Source of the DNA: Phytoactinopolyspora halophila
GTDB taxonomy: Bacteria > Actinomycetota > Actinomycetes > Jiangellales > Jiangellaceae
Length of the DNA: 64,000 bases
Assembly: GCF_003287285.1 (NCBI RefSeq)
Contig: NZ_QMIG01000004.1
Coordinates: 124,001 to 188,000 of the forward strand
Reading direction: 5' to 3'
Under the pieces are notes generated by a model. That model had not been told where the DNA came from. It did no database searches and saw only the letters and a list, made by a program, of their open reading frames with translations. Numbering within the stretch: position 1 is the first letter of the stretch; the number at the start of each line of letters is the position of its first letter. Positions 25,277 through 35,726 of the stretch are shown here, piece by piece. The position numbers and the translations under genes are program-made.

Positions 25277-26205
25277 AGCAGGCCCGCCTCCGCGAGGTCG
25301 GTGCGCATCTGTGCGACCTGCTCGTCAGTGGCGGGAATCAGGGGCGAGCGCATCTGGCGGCTCGCGATGAGTCCTGATGCGTGAACAGCCGCTTTGACCA
25401 TGATCGCTCCTTGGGTTCGGGTCATGATTGCGCGCACGGCCGGGATGAGCTGGCGGTGCAAGCGTAGTGCCCGGACGAGGTCGCCGGAGTCGATAGCGCG
25501 CGTCATCTGAGAGTACTCGCGGGCCGCGACATGGGCGACGACGCTCACCACTCCCACCGCTCCATGCGTGAGCAGTGCCAGGTTCAGTGCGTCCTCGCCA
25601 GAGTAATACGCCAATCCAGTACGGGCCATGACCTCTGAGGAGGCGAAAATGTCGCCCTTGGCGTCCTTGACGGCCACGATTCGTTCGTGTTCGGCGACCC
25701 GGAACAGGGTGTCGGTCGCGATGGGCACCACCGAACGTCCCGGGATGTCGTAGAGCATGACCGGGAGATCCGTGGCATCGGCAACCGCCGTGAAATGCCG
25801 ACGCACACCTTCTTGCGGGGGGCGGCTGTAGTAGGGCGTCACCACCAGCAAGCCGTGCGCTCCCGCCTTCTCCGCCGAACGGGCCAGCTCGATCGTGTGA
25901 TGGGTGTCATACGTGCCGACGCCGGCCACCACCTTGGCACGTCCCTTGGCCGCATCCAGCACCGTGCGCAATAGCGCGTCCTTCTCCGAATCGCTCGTGG
26001 TGGGGCTCTCCCCCGTGGTCCCGCTCAGTACGAGACCATCGCAACCACGCTCGATGAGATCTTCGGTCAGTGCCGCCGCGCCGTCGAGATCCAGCGTCCC
26101 GTCATCGTGGAACGGGGTCACCATCGCGGTCAGCACCCGACCGAACGGTGCCGACGCCGGAGTACCCGTCGTCGCAGCAGCAAGGGTGAACAGCTCGTCG
26201 GCCAT
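25273..26205 (-). CDS. dapA: 4-hydroxy-tetrahydrodipicolinate synthase
   Basis: First committed enzyme of lysine/diaminopimelate synthesis, condensing pyruvate with aspartate semialdehyde; 310 residues. Seen: [10 protein letters not shown] motif, Tyr152 in LYDIPGRS and the Schiff-base Lys180 in [10 protein letters not shown]. The ATG at 26205 has TAACCT 7 nt upstream and no ribosome site. It is divergent from thyA (84-bp gap) and coupled to rnj, an order shared with other actinobacteria. Confidence 0.95.
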
Positions 26206-26212
26206 GCATGGA

Positions 26213-26218
26213 AGGTTA
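26213..26218 (-). promoter_or_regulatory. -10 hexamer of dapA (leaderless)
   Basis: TAACCT, 7 nt before the dapA ATG. Confidence 0.5.
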
Positions 26219-26276
26219 CCGTTTCTACCGCGGCCTGGCGCACACCTGTCGCCCCACATTCCAGTGTCCGCGGTGT

Positions 26277-26282
26277 TAGATT
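26277..26282 (+). promoter_or_regulatory. -10 hexamer of thyA (leaderless)
   Basis: TAGATT, 7 nt before the GTG at 26290. Confidence 0.5.
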
Positions 26283-26289
26283 GCGAGAC

Positions 26290-27084
26290 GTGCGGCAGTA
26301 TCTCGACCTCCTCGGCCACGTGCTCGGCTCCGGAACGCGGAAACCGGATCGCACGGGCACCGGAACGCTCAGCGTCTTCGGTTACCAGATGCGCTTCGAT
26401 CTCGCAGCCGGGTTCCCCGTGGTGACGACGAAGAAGCTGCACTTGAGGTCGGTGATCACCGAGCTGCTGTGGTTCCTGCGCGGTTCCACCGACGTCGGCT
26501 GGCTGCACGAGCGTGGCGTCACCATCTGGGACGAATGGGCCGGTGACGACGGCGACCTCGGCCCTATCTACGGCTACCAGTGGCGCTCGTGGCCCGCCCC
26601 GGACGGCACGGCCATCGACCAGATCGCCCAGGTCGTCGAGTCGATCCGGACCCATCCCGACTCCCGGCGCCACGTGGTCAGCGCGTGGAACGTCGCCGAC
26701 ATCGAGCGCATGGCGCTGCCACCGTGCCATACATTGTTCCAGTTCTACGTCGCCGACGGCCGGCTGTCCTGCCAGCTCTATCAACGTTCCGGCGACATCT
26801 TTCTCGGCGTTCCGTTCAACATCGCCTCGTATGCGCTGCTGACGCTGATGGTCGCGCAGGTCTGCGATCTCGAACCTGGCGAGTTCATCCACACCCTCGG
26901 TGATGCCCACCTGTATCTCAACCACGTCGAGCAGGCACGCCTTCAGCTGGAACGCGAACCGCGACCGTTGCCGCGGATGGAGCTGAACCCGCACCGGCGC
27001 ACCCTCGACGAGTTCGAATACGAGGACTTCGAGCTGATCGGCTACGATCCGCACCCCGCGATCAAGGCACCGATCGCGGTATGA
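26290..27084 (+). CDS. thyA: Thymidylate synthase ThyA
   Basis: Folate-dependent conversion of dUMP to dTMP, 264 residues, the same length as the E. coli enzyme. Seen: [11 protein letters not shown], the catalytic Cys146 in [33 protein letters not shown] and [12 protein letters not shown] at 26290 chosen for homology ([12 protein letters not shown]); leaderless promoter predicted. The downstream dfrA overlaps by 4 nt and regenerates the tetrahydrofolate that ThyA oxidises. Confidence 0.96.
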   Translation: MRQYLDLLGHVLGSGTRKPDRTGTGTLSVFGYQMRFDLAAGFPVVTTKKLHLRSVITELLWFLRGSTDVGWLHERGVTIWDEWAGDDGDLGPIYGYQWRSWPAPDGTAIDQIAQVVESIRTHPDSRRHVVSAWNVADIERMALPPCHTLFQFYVADGRLSCQLYQRSGDIFLGVPFNIASYALLTLMVAQVCDLEPGEFIHTLGDAHLYLNHVEQARLQLEREPRPLPRMELNPHRRTLDEFEYEDFELIGYDPHPAIKAPIAV

Positions 27085-27578
27085 CGATCACCATTCTCGC
27101 GGCCGTTGCCCGCAACGGCGTGATCGGTGTCGCCGGCGACCTCCCGTGGAAGATCTCTGAGGACCTCAAGCGGGTCAAGCGGCTGACCACGGGCCACGTG
27201 CTGGTAATGGGACGCAGAACCTACGAGTCGATCGGCCGTCCCCTGCCTGGGCGCTCCACCGTGGTCGTCACCCGACACCCGGCCTGGTCAGCCGAGGGCG
27301 TGCACGTGGCGGCATCCGTGCCCGACGCGTTGCGGCTGGCGGCATCGCTCGACGACGAGATCTTCGTCTTCGGAGGGGCGGACATCTACGCCCAGACCCT
27401 GGACCTGGCGCATCGCCTCGAGCTGACCGAGGTTCAAGACGCCCCCGAAGGAGACACGTACTTCCCGGCCGTCGATTGGTCACAGTGGCGCGAAGTCACA
27501 CGCGAGCGGCACGACGGCTTCGACTTCGTCACCTACGAACGCGACACCACTCCGCGGGCATCCGCGCCGGCCACCTAG
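27081..27578 (+). CDS. dfrA: Dihydrofolate reductase
   Basis: NADPH-dependent reduction of dihydrofolate, 165 residues; trimethoprim target. Seen: [20 protein letters not shown] (substrate loop), [16 protein letters not shown] (NADPH site) and [15 protein letters not shown] start overlaps the thyA stop (ATGA). Symbol could equally be folA. Confidence 0.95.
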   Translation: MTITILAAVARNGVIGVAGDLPWKISEDLKRVKRLTTGHVLVMGRRTYESIGRPLPGRSTVVVTRHPAWSAEGVHVAASVPDALRLAASLDDEIFVFGGADIYAQTLDLAHRLELTEVQDAPEGDTYFPAVDWSQWREVTRERHDGFDFVTYERDTTPRASAPAT

Positions 27579-27618
27579 TGCCGTGAGCCGGCCGGACGCG
27601 AGGATCCCTGGCGGCCCA

Positions 27619-27662
27619 CGCGAGGGGCGAGGGCTCAGGCCGCGAGGGGCAAGGGCTCAGGC
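27619..27662. repeat. 22-bp tandem duplication at an ABC ATPase stop codon
   Basis: Two units starting CGCGAGGGGC at 27619-27640 and 27641-27662 differ by one base. The second contains the stop codon (27657-27659) of the oligopeptide ATPase gene; the first repeats it just downstream. Confidence 0.75.
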
Positions 27663-28667
27663 GACGGGATGGCGTACCTCGGCGTAGTGGCACGCGGCCG
27701 GATGCCCGTGGCCGAAACGGTCGATCAGCGCCGGGTCCTCCTCGGCACACTTCTCGTCCGCCTTCCAGCAGCGGGTACGGAAGTTGCAGCCGGACGGCGG
27801 ATCGGCCGGGTTGGGCACGTCGCCTTCCAGAACGATCCGGTTGGCCTTCGCCGCAGCCGCCTCGTCCGGATCCGGGTTGGGGGCGGCAGACAGCAGGGCC
27901 TGCGTATAGGGGTGGGTGGCTTCGTCGTAGATCGCCTTCTCGTCGCCGATCTCGACGATGCGGCCCAGGTACATGACGCCGACCCGATCTGAGATGTGCC
28001 GGACCACCGAGAGGTCGTGGGCGATGAAGATGTACGAGAGGCCGAAGTCGTCCTGGATCTCCTCCAGCAGGTTCATCACCTGCGCCTGTACCGAGACGTC
28101 CAGCGCCGACACCGGCTCGTCACAGACGATGATCTTCGGCCGGAGCGTCAGCGCCCGGGCGATGCCGATGCGCTGCCGCTGACCACCAGAGAACTGGTGC
28201 GGGTAGCGGTTCATCATGGACGCGTCGAGACCGACCCGCTCCAGCAGCTCGCCGGCACGTTTCTTGCGTTCCCGGCGCGGCACCGTGTCCCGGTGGATGT
28301 CCCACGCCTCGGTGACGATGTCCCCCACTGTCATGCGCGGGTTCAGCGAGCCGTAGGGATCCTGGAAGATGATCTGGATCTCGCGACGCAGCTTCCGCAG
28401 CCGCTTGGGCGACATGGCGAAGATGTCCTCACCCTCGAACGTCGCGGTACCGGCAGTCGGCTCCTCGAGCCGGACAAGCGTCTTCGCCACCGTCGACTTT
28501 CCGCACCCGGACTCACCAACGATGCCGAGAGTCTCCCCGCGTGCGAGCTCGAACGAGACGCCGTCGACGGCCTTCACTGCACCGATCTCGCCCACACCCA
28601 GAAGCCGCCGCCCGAGCGGGAACTCCTTGACCAAGCCGTCGACCTTGAGCAGCGGCTCTCCCGTCAC
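27657..28667 (-). CDS. Peptide ABC importer ATP-binding protein (OppF/DppF-like)
   Basis: ATPase subunit of 336 residues. Seen: Walker [10 protein letters not shown]-loop [12 protein letters not shown], signature [10 protein letters not shown], Walker B IIVCDEP, His switch FIAHDL, and the oligopeptide-type C-terminal Cys-rich region [23 protein letters not shown] at 28667 overlaps the upstream stop (GTGA) with GAGGAGG upstream. Last gene of a five-gene importer operon. Confidence 0.92.
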   Translation of the reverse strand: MTGEPLLKVDGLVKEFPLGRRLLGVGEIGAVKAVDGVSFELARGETLGIVGESGCGKSTVAKTLVRLEEPTAGTATFEGEDIFAMSPKRLRKLRREIQIIFQDPYGSLNPRMTVGDIVTEAWDIHRDTVPRRERKKRAGELLERVGLDASMMNRYPHQFSGGQRQRIGIARALTLRPKIIVCDEPVSALDVSVQAQVMNLLEEIQDDFGLSYIFIAHDLSVVRHISDRVGVMYLGRIVEIGDEKAIYDEATHPYTQALLSAAPNPDPDEAAAAKANRIVLEGDVPNPADPPSGCNFRTRCWKADEKCAEEDPALIDRFGHGHPAACHYAEVRHPVA

Positions 28668-29686
28668 GAGAACACCTCCTCGGCAAAATGGCAGGCACTT
28701 CGCCTGCCTGCGACGACCTCGCGAAGCGGCGGATGCTCGTTCACGCACGTGTCGGGTCGCATGTACGGGCATCGCGGGTGGAACGGGCAGCCCGACGGGA
28801 TGTTCGCGAGGCTGGGTGGCGCCCCGGTGATCGGCACCAGTTTCTGATCTCCATGCGTGGCTTTCGGCATGGAACTCATCAAGCCCTCGGTATACGGGTG
28901 AGCGGGGTTCTTGAAGACACTGTAGACGTCGCCTTCTTCCACCACTCGTCCCGCGTACATGACCGACACCCGGTGCGCCATGTCGGTGACGACGCCGAGA
29001 TCGTGGGTGATGAGGATCAGCGACATCCCGAGGTCCCGCTGCAGATCCTCGAGCAAGGCCATCACCTGCGCCTGGACCGTCACATCCAGGGCCGTGGTCG
29101 GTTCGTCGGCGATGAGCACCTCGGGATCCAGCGCGAGTGCCATGGCGATCATCACCCGCTGGCGCATACCGCCCGAGAACTCGTGCGGATAGTCGTCCAC
29201 CCGCGCGGCAGCGTACGGTATCTTCACCAGCTCCATCAGCTCGATCACCCGAGCGCGGGCATCCCGCCGCGACATGCCCCGGTGGACCCGCAGCTGCTCG
29301 CCAATCTGCCAGCCGACCGTGAACACCGGATTCAGCGCGGACAGCGCGTCCTGGAAGATCATCGTAATCGACTGCCCGCGCACCTGATGGTGAAGGTGCC
29401 GGTTCGCCAGCAGATCCTGGCCGTGGAACAGGATCTCACCGCCGGTGACGAATCCGGGCGGGCTGTCGATCAGATCCATCACCGCCTGTGCGGTGACGCT
29501 CTTACCAGAGCCCGACTCTCCGAGAATCGCCAGCGTCTCACCGCGGTCGAGAGCGAAGCTGACCCCGTTGACAGCGTTGACGGTCCCGTGCGGGGTCCTG
29601 AACTCCACCGAGAGGTCGCGAACCTCGAGCACGGGCGCTGTCGCGGACAGCGTCACGTCAGGCTCCAGGGCGGGTCCGGTCATCAC
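28664..29686 (-). CDS. Peptide ABC importer ATP-binding protein (OppD/DppD-like)
   Basis: The other ATPase subunit, 340 residues. Seen: Walker [22 protein letters not shown], signature [10 protein letters not shown], Walker B VLIADEP, His switch LITHDL, and the C-terminal Cys motif [19 protein letters not shown] at 29686 has AAGGA 6 nt upstream; the next codon is ATG, also possible. With the neighbouring ATPase it energises the two permeases. Confidence 0.92.
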   Translation of the reverse strand: MMTGPALEPDVTLSATAPVLEVRDLSVEFRTPHGTVNAVNGVSFALDRGETLAILGESGSGKSVTAQAVMDLIDSPPGFVTGGEILFHGQDLLANRHLHHQVRGQSITMIFQDALSALNPVFTVGWQIGEQLRVHRGMSRRDARARVIELMELVKIPYAAARVDDYPHEFSGGMRQRVMIAMALALDPEVLIADEPTTALDVTVQAQVMALLEDLQRDLGMSLILITHDLGVVTDMAHRVSVMYAGRVVEEGDVYSVFKNPAHPYTEGLMSSMPKATHGDQKLVPITGAPPSLANIPSGCPFHPRCPYMRPDTCVNEHPPLREVVAGRRSACHFAEEVFS

Positions 29687-29695
29687 AATCGGTCC

Positions 29696-30607
29696 TTACC
29701 GTAGCTTGGGGTCGAGCGCATCCCGCAGCGCGTCGCCCATCAGGACGAACGCGAACACGGTCAGCGCGACGAACACACCGGGGAAGAAGATCAGGTGCGG
29801 GTCGGTCAGGATCTGGGTCCGGGCGCCGGAGAGTTGCAGGCCCCACGAGATCGCCGGGAGTTGCAGCCCCACCCCGAGGAACGTCAGTGATGCCTCGGCG
29901 GCGATGATCAAGCCGATGAACACCGTCGCATAGACCACGAGGGGCGCGAGCGCATTCGGCAGGATGTGCTTGCGCATGATCCGGAAATCGCTGGCCCCGA
30001 GCACCTTGGCCGCAGCGACGTAGTCGGCACTCTTCGCCGCAATGACCGACGAGCGCATGATCCTCGTCATGATCGGCCAGCTGAACACGATCAAGGCGAG
30101 CGCCACGTGGGGTATTCCCCGGCTGTCGATGACGGAGAGGAACACGATAGCGCCGAGCAGGAACGGCAGCGCGAACACCAGATCGGCGAACCGCGAGATG
30201 ACGCTGTCTTGCCAGCCGCCGTAGTAGCCGGCGATCAGACCGAGAACGATGGCGACGAAAGCCGTGAGGGAGGTGACGGCCACCCCGATCACGATCGACG
30301 CACGCGCACCATAGATGACCCTCGAGTAATAGTCGCAACCTTGCAGGTCGAAACCGAACCAGTGGTCGGCACTCGGGCGCTCCAGGGAGCGCGACAGATC
30401 GCACGATCGCGGATCGATACTGGTGAACAGCTGCGGGGCGATGGCCATCACGATCAACACCAGGATGAGCAGCGCCGAGACGACGAAGAACGGGTTGCGG
30501 CGCAACTCCCTCCAGGCGTCGCCCCACAGGCTCGCCGCGCCCGTCTGGCCGCCGGCCGTCGCCTCCTGGGAGGCGGACCGATCCTGACTCGCAGTTGTCT
30601 CAGTCAT
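29696..30607 (-). CDS. Peptide ABC importer permease (OppC/DppC-like)
   Basis: Membrane subunit of 303 residues with an N-terminal arm, TM1 near 40-60 and a five-TM core. The EAA loop is KVLGASDFRIMRKHILPNA. The start overlaps the end of the other permease gene by 8 nt. Confidence 0.9.
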   Translation of the reverse strand: MTETTASQDRSASQEATAGGQTGAASLWGDAWRELRRNPFFVVSALLILVLIVMAIAPQLFTSIDPRSCDLSRSLERPSADHWFGFDLQGCDYYSRVIYGARASIVIGVAVTSLTAFVAIVLGLIAGYYGGWQDSVISRFADLVFALPFLLGAIVFLSVIDSRGIPHVALALIVFSWPIMTRIMRSSVIAAKSADYVAAAKVLGASDFRIMRKHILPNALAPLVVYATVFIGLIIAAEASLTFLGVGLQLPAISWGLQLSGARTQILTDPHLIFFPGVFVALTVFAFVLMGDALRDALDPKLR

Positions 30608-31523
30608 ACCGAATCCGTGGGTCGAGGTAGGCGTAGAGGAGGTCGATGACGAGGCTGAGCGTCACGAACACGAGAACGAACAAGGTGACAATACCCACGA
30701 CGACGGTTCCTTCCTGCTGCTGGATCCCGCGGAACACTTCGCGGCCCAGCCCGGGCAGGTTGAAGATCCCCTCGATGATCACCGTGCCGCTCAACATGGT
30801 TCCGAGGTCGGCACCCAGGAACGTCACCACGGGAATCAACGAGTTCCGCAGCGCGTGCCGGCCGACCACCCGGGTCCGGCTGAGCCCTTTCGCCGTCGCC
30901 ATGCGCACATAGTCCGCCCGCAAGTTCTCGAGCAACGACGTTCGGAGTAGTCGCGCGACCAGCGCCATAGACGTCGAGGCGAGCATGGCTCCCGGCAGGA
31001 TGTAGCTGTACCAGCCTTGATCGATTCCGGCGATCGGGAACCAGCCGAGGTGCAGGCCGAAGACCACCTGGCCAATCATCCCGAGGACGAGCGTCGGGAT
31101 GGCCACCAGAACCGTGGTAGAGACCTGGACCAGCGAATCGACGAAGCCCTGCCGCCGCAGGGCGGCGAGGATTCCCGCGAGGCCGCCGATGACACCCTGG
31201 ATCACCAACGCGCTCACCGCCAGCCGGATGGACACCGGCACGCGTTGGACGATGATGTCGTTGACCGGTCGACCGGAAAACGTGGTGCCGAAGTCACCCT
31301 GCAGCAGCCCCAGCATGTACTTCCCATACTGGATCAGCAGCGGGTCGTTGAGATTGTACCGCTCCCGCAACGTCTCCTGCACGGCGTCACTCAGCGGGCG
31401 GTCACCGGACAGTGCCCGGATCGGATCTCCCGGAATAGCGAACACCAGAGCGAAGATGATGAAGGTCGCTCCGATCACCACCGGCAGGAACTGGAGCAAC
31501 CGCCTGATCACATAGCGTTTCAT
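30600..31523 (-). CDS. Peptide ABC importer permease (OppB/DppB-like)
   Basis: Membrane subunit of 307 residues. Seen: the family N-terminus MKRYVIRRLLQFLPVVIG, the long periplasmic segment, the EAA loop TAKGLSRTRVVGRHALRNS, and the C-terminal DLLYAYLDPRIRYD. A perfect stem-loop lies between it and the upstream binding-protein gene, probably lowering expression of the membrane and ATPase genes relative to the binding protein. Confidence 0.92.
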   Translation of the reverse strand: MKRYVIRRLLQFLPVVIGATFIIFALVFAIPGDPIRALSGDRPLSDAVQETLRERYNLNDPLLIQYGKYMLGLLQGDFGTTFSGRPVNDIIVQRVPVSIRLAVSALVIQGVIGGLAGILAALRRQGFVDSLVQVSTTVLVAIPTLVLGMIGQVVFGLHLGWFPIAGIDQGWYSYILPGAMLASTSMALVARLLRTSLLENLRADYVRMATAKGLSRTRVVGRHALRNSLIPVVTFLGADLGTMLSGTVIIEGIFNLPGLGREVFRGIQQQEGTVVVGIVTLFVLVFVTLSLVIDLLYAYLDPRIRYD

Positions 31524-31545
31524 CGCACCCGGCCCTTACACCTGG

Positions 31546-31575
31546 TGAGGGCCGCCCACCAGGGGGCGGCCCTCA
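31546..31575. terminator. Intra-operon stem-loop (attenuator) in the importer operon
   Basis: TGAGGGCCGCCC (31546-31557) and GGGCGGCCCTCA (31564-31575): perfect 12-bp stem, 6-nt loop, without a T-tract. It sits 19 nt past the binding-protein stop. Confidence 0.65.
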
Positions 31576-31594
31576 ACCGATGACGACGTCTACG

Positions 31595-33199
31595 TCACTC
31601 CGTGACCTGGATCTGTTCGACCCGCACGAACGTCCGCGGGTCGACCTCGACGTTGCTCACCCGGTCGGTGTGCACGGTGGTGCGTGTCTCGTACCACAAC
31701 GGGATGATCGGCAGGTCCTCCAGGAGGATGTCCTCGGCTTCCTGGTACAGGGCGTCGGCCTCCGCCTGATCCTGGACGCCGTTGGCCTCCGTGATGAGGT
31801 TGTCGAACTCCTCGTTGGAGTAGTGCGTGTAATTCGAACTCACGCCCGTGGTGTAGATCGGCTCCATCGCGTACTGCGGGCTCGGGTACGACAGCACCCA
31901 ACCCAGCCGGAACGGCCCCGTCACCTCGGCGTTGTCGTGCAGGTCAAGGTACTGCGCGAACTCGAGGTCCTCGAACGAGATCTCTTCGACACCCAGGTTC
32001 TCCTGCCACTGGTTGGCAATGGCCTCGACCCAGTCCTCGTGACCCGCACCGGAGTTGAAGTAGAGCGTCAGCTCGTCGGGCCCGCCGGCCTCGTCGTACA
32101 TCTCCGCGGCCGCCTCCGGGTCGAAGTGGCAGTAGTCGCAGGCATCCTCACGGTGCTGGGGCAGCACCGGCGGGATGACAGCCGTGGCCGGGCTCCGGGC
32201 GCCGTTGAAGATGGCGTCGATGATCGCCTGGCGGTCGATGGCCATCGACATGGCGTGCCGGACGTCCGGGTCCTGGAACTCCTCCTGGTACAGCGGGAAT
32301 CCCATGTACGTGAACGACGAGGTGTCCGTCCGGACGAGATTCTCGCCGAAGTCGTTCTCCACCGTGGTCTCGCGCTCCGGCGGGATCTGCTTGAGGACGT
32401 CGAGTTCTCCGGCCTGGACGTCCAGGTAGGCGGTGTTGATGTCATCGTAGATCCGCCACACGATGCGGTCGGCGACGCCCGGGTCGTCGCCCGGCCAGTC
32501 CTCGTACCGTTCCATGGCGATCTCGACGTCGTGCTGCCACTCGCCGTCCATCTGGTACCGGCCGTTGCCGATCGGGGACTCCTGGAAGGCCTCGATGTCC
32601 TCGAACGCCTCGTCCGGCAGCGGGTAGAAGCCGGTGTAGCTCAGCATGATCGGCAGCGGCGAGAACGGCTCGTTGAGCTCGATCTCCAGCGTGGTGTCGT
32701 CGATGACCCGGACGCCTTCCAACTCCTCGGCGTCGCCATTGATGACATCCTCGTAGCCCAGGATCTTGTCGTAGAAGTTGGCGTTCTGCTGGGCGTTGTC
32801 GGGGTCCACCACCCAGTTCCACGTGTCCGCGAACGTCTGCGCCGTGACCGGGTCGCCGTTGTGGAAGGTGAAGTCGTCACGCAGGTTGAACGTCCACGTG
32901 ACATTGTCTTCTGTCTCCCAGTCGGTGGCGACCACGCCATACGCCTCACCCGTGTCGTAATCGACCGCGGTGAGTCCGCTGTAGAGCTGCTCCAGCACGG
33001 AGCTTCCGCACACTTCGCTGGAGTTACCGGTCATCAGGTTCTGCGGTTCACAGTTATAGATGGTGAACTCGCCACCCGACTCGGCCGCCTCGTCCGGGGC
33101 GTCGGTCGAGTCGTCGTCATCCGATCCGCAGGCGGCGGCGACAAGCGCCACTGTTGCAGCGAGAATCGCCGCTCTCGTTCCCGTTTTCTTGATAATCAC
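31595..33199 (-). CDS. Peptide ABC importer substrate-binding lipoprotein (SBP family 5)
   Basis: Extracytoplasmic binding protein of 534 residues. A signal peptide ends in the lipobox VAAAC (Cys about residue 25), followed by an acidic linker (GSDDDDSTDAPDEAAESGG). Family-5 features: WTFNLRDDFTFHNGDPVTAQTFADTW-type region, MSMAIDRQAI, and a C-terminal PLWYE motif. The mature protein is strongly acidic. GTG at 33199 is preferred: AAGGA lies 9 nt upstream; the TTG at 33205 is too close to it. Ligand is probably a peptide, by family only. Confidence 0.92.
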   Translation of the reverse strand: MIIKKTGTRAAILAATVALVAAACGSDDDDSTDAPDEAAESGGEFTIYNCEPQNLMTGNSSEVCGSSVLEQLYSGLTAVDYDTGEAYGVVATDWETEDNVTWTFNLRDDFTFHNGDPVTAQTFADTWNWVVDPDNAQQNANFYDKILGYEDVINGDAEELEGVRVIDDTTLEIELNEPFSPLPIMLSYTGFYPLPDEAFEDIEAFQESPIGNGRYQMDGEWQHDVEIAMERYEDWPGDDPGVADRIVWRIYDDINTAYLDVQAGELDVLKQIPPERETTVENDFGENLVRTDTSSFTYMGFPLYQEEFQDPDVRHAMSMAIDRQAIIDAIFNGARSPATAVIPPVLPQHREDACDYCHFDPEAAAEMYDEAGGPDELTLYFNSGAGHEDWVEAIANQWQENLGVEEISFEDLEFAQYLDLHDNAEVTGPFRLGWVLSYPSPQYAMEPIYTTGVSSNYTHYSNEEFDNLITEANGVQDQAEADALYQEAEDILLEDLPIIPLWYETRTTVHTDRVSNVEVDPRTFVRVEQIQVTE

Positions 33200-33289
33200 G
33201 ACCAATGTTCCTTAGTGACGTAGGGAGTTATCGGTGAGCATGAACATACCTACCCAACCCCGTATGACCAAAGCACAGCGAGAAAGGAA

Positions 33290-33304
33290 CGTAACGATGT
33301 TACG
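33290..33304. promoter_or_regulatory. Palindrome upstream of the importer operon
   Basis: CGTAAC-GAT-GTTACG, about 90 bp before the binding-protein start codon in a relatively AT-rich stretch. Operator-like; no regulator gene is adjacent. Confidence 0.35.
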
Positions 33305-33437
33305 CACCTGATATGTTAACTCTTCCGAGAACAGGTACACGATAGCCCTCACGACTCCGGTCACGCCCGAACCGGGCACGAGGGCTCTTCCAGGAGCCGA
33401 CCACCCCCGGTTGCCCCGATCGCCGATCCCGCGACGT

Positions 33438-33443
33438 TAGGGT
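33438..33443 (+). promoter_or_regulatory. -10 hexamer of GNAT gene (leaderless)
   Basis: TAGGGT, 7 nt before the GTG at 33451. This spacing decides between the GTGs at 33442 and 33451 in favour of the latter. Confidence 0.45.
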
Positions 33444-33450
33444 GGAACGT

Positions 33451-34002
33451 GTGGCTGAGCAACCCGTCGCCGACAAGAGCGTCCGTATTGCCTGGGCAGC
33501 GGATGCCGAGGCCATCGGTCAGGTGCAGGCGCGAGCGTGGCTGCGCTTCTACGGCACCCTGCTGCCCCAGCAGCTCCTGAACGAGATCGACGGATCGGCG
33601 TTCGCCCAGGTGTGGCGGCAATCCGTGACTCGGCCACCCACGGCGAAGCACCGGGTACTGGTGGCACTCGACCACGGCCAGGTTTGCGCGTTCGCCGCCA
33701 CCCAGCCCTGCGACGACCCCGATGCCTCGGCCACCGACGGCGAGATCTCCGCCTTTCACGTCGACCCGGACGCGCTGGGCCAGGGCCACGGCTCACGGCT
33801 GCTCACCGCGGCCGTCGACACCCTGCGCGCTGACGCCTTCCAGCATGCCCGGATGTGGATCGTGGCAGGCGACGATCCCCTGCGCCACTTCGTCGAATCG
33901 GCCGGCTGGGCAGCGGACACTGCCCATCGCACCCTCGACCTGACCGGTGACGAAACGGCCACACTCAAGCAGATCCGGGTCCATACCGACCTCGGCTCTT
34001 GA
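33451..34002 (+). CDS. GNAT family N-acetyltransferase
   Basis: A 183-residue acetyltransferase with the acetyl-CoA motif A in FHVDPDALGQGHGSRLL, and the N-terminal helix RIAWAADAEAIGQVQARAW. The substrate is unknown. It stands alone between the importer operon and the ASCH-like gene. Confidence 0.82.
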   Translation: MAEQPVADKSVRIAWAADAEAIGQVQARAWLRFYGTLLPQQLLNEIDGSAFAQVWRQSVTRPPTAKHRVLVALDHGQVCAFAATQPCDDPDASATDGEISAFHVDPDALGQGHGSRLLTAAVDTLRADAFQHARMWIVAGDDPLRHFVESAGWAADTAHRTLDLTGDETATLKQIRVHTDLGS

Positions 34003-34066
34003 GGTGATCGAGGCCGAACGTGGCCGTGATGGCGGCTCTTTCCCACCCCCGATTTTCCGTCCCCGA

Positions 34067-34648
34067 TCACGAGGGGTCCGCCAGGTAAGCCCGCCCCCGG
34101 GGTGACAGCTGATAGCCGATGTCCAGGCTTTCGGTCAGCCCGAGGTTCTTCAGCTTGCGCACGTCGGCCTTGAAATCGTCCCGTTCGCGGCCCATCATCG
34201 CCGCCAGGTCGCCCGCCCGGCGGGCCGGATGTTCGCCGATCAGCCGAAGGGTGTCACGAGTCCATGCACCGGAGCGTGATGCCTGGTCGAGCCGGTCGAG
34301 CCGCCGGTCGATCTCCGCCCGCTCGTCGTGGTCGAGCTCGCTCTCCCGGGCAAGCTCGGCACGTGGATCCGAGCGATCGGACCGGCGGAACTCGATCCGG
34401 TAGGTGGGAAGGGTGTCATCCCCGCGCAGCTCGTATACCAGGCTTGCTGCATCCGGGTATCCGGCGGCCCGCGCATCCCCATCACTGATCGAAGCGGGGT
34501 CGACGATGTCGACGGCCAGCACGTCGATGATCCCGGCACCGGTGCGATACGAACGCCCGGCGACAGCCTGCCGACGCTTCCACCGGCGGAACGTCAGCGT
34601 GATCGAACCATCCTCGATACCCGCCCAGAACCGCTTCTCGAAGAGCAT
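34067..34648 (-). CDS. ASCH/PUA-like domain protein with C-terminal winged helix (hypothetical)
   Basis: A 193-residue protein of unknown function. Residues 1-85 (MLFEKRFWAGIEDGSITLTF, RTGAGIIDVLAVDIV) look like an ASCH/PUA-like RNA-binding fold; residues about 110-190 (WTRDTLRLIGEHPARRAGDL, then FKADVRKLKNLGLTES) look like a winged helix. Domain assignments are by eye. The ATG at 34648 has TATCCT 7 nt upstream (leaderless). It lies 35 nt before the dapB 3' end, so dapB runs towards it on the same strand. Confidence 0.6.
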   Translation of the reverse strand: MLFEKRFWAGIEDGSITLTFRRWKRRQAVAGRSYRTGAGIIDVLAVDIVDPASISDGDARAAGYPDAASLVYELRGDDTLPTYRIEFRRSDRSDPRAELARESELDHDERAEIDRRLDRLDQASRSGAWTRDTLRLIGEHPARRAGDLAAMMGRERDDFKADVRKLKNLGLTESLDIGYQLSPRGRAYLADPS

Positions 34649-34655
34649 GGGAACG

Positions 34656-34661
34656 AGGATA
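34656..34661 (-). promoter_or_regulatory. -10 hexamer of ASCH-like gene (leaderless)
   Basis: TATCCT, 7 nt before the ATG at 34648; this falls in the short gap after dapB. Confidence 0.45.
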
Positions 34662-34683
34662 GGCCCGCCTGCCGGTGCCCCGG

Positions 34684-35726
<1,043 letters not shown>

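Noticed and set aside
22373-25384. 1003-codon open frame antisense to ftsK and rnj
   Set aside because: Covers two certain genes on the other strand and shows Arg/His-rich composition typical of an antisense frame.
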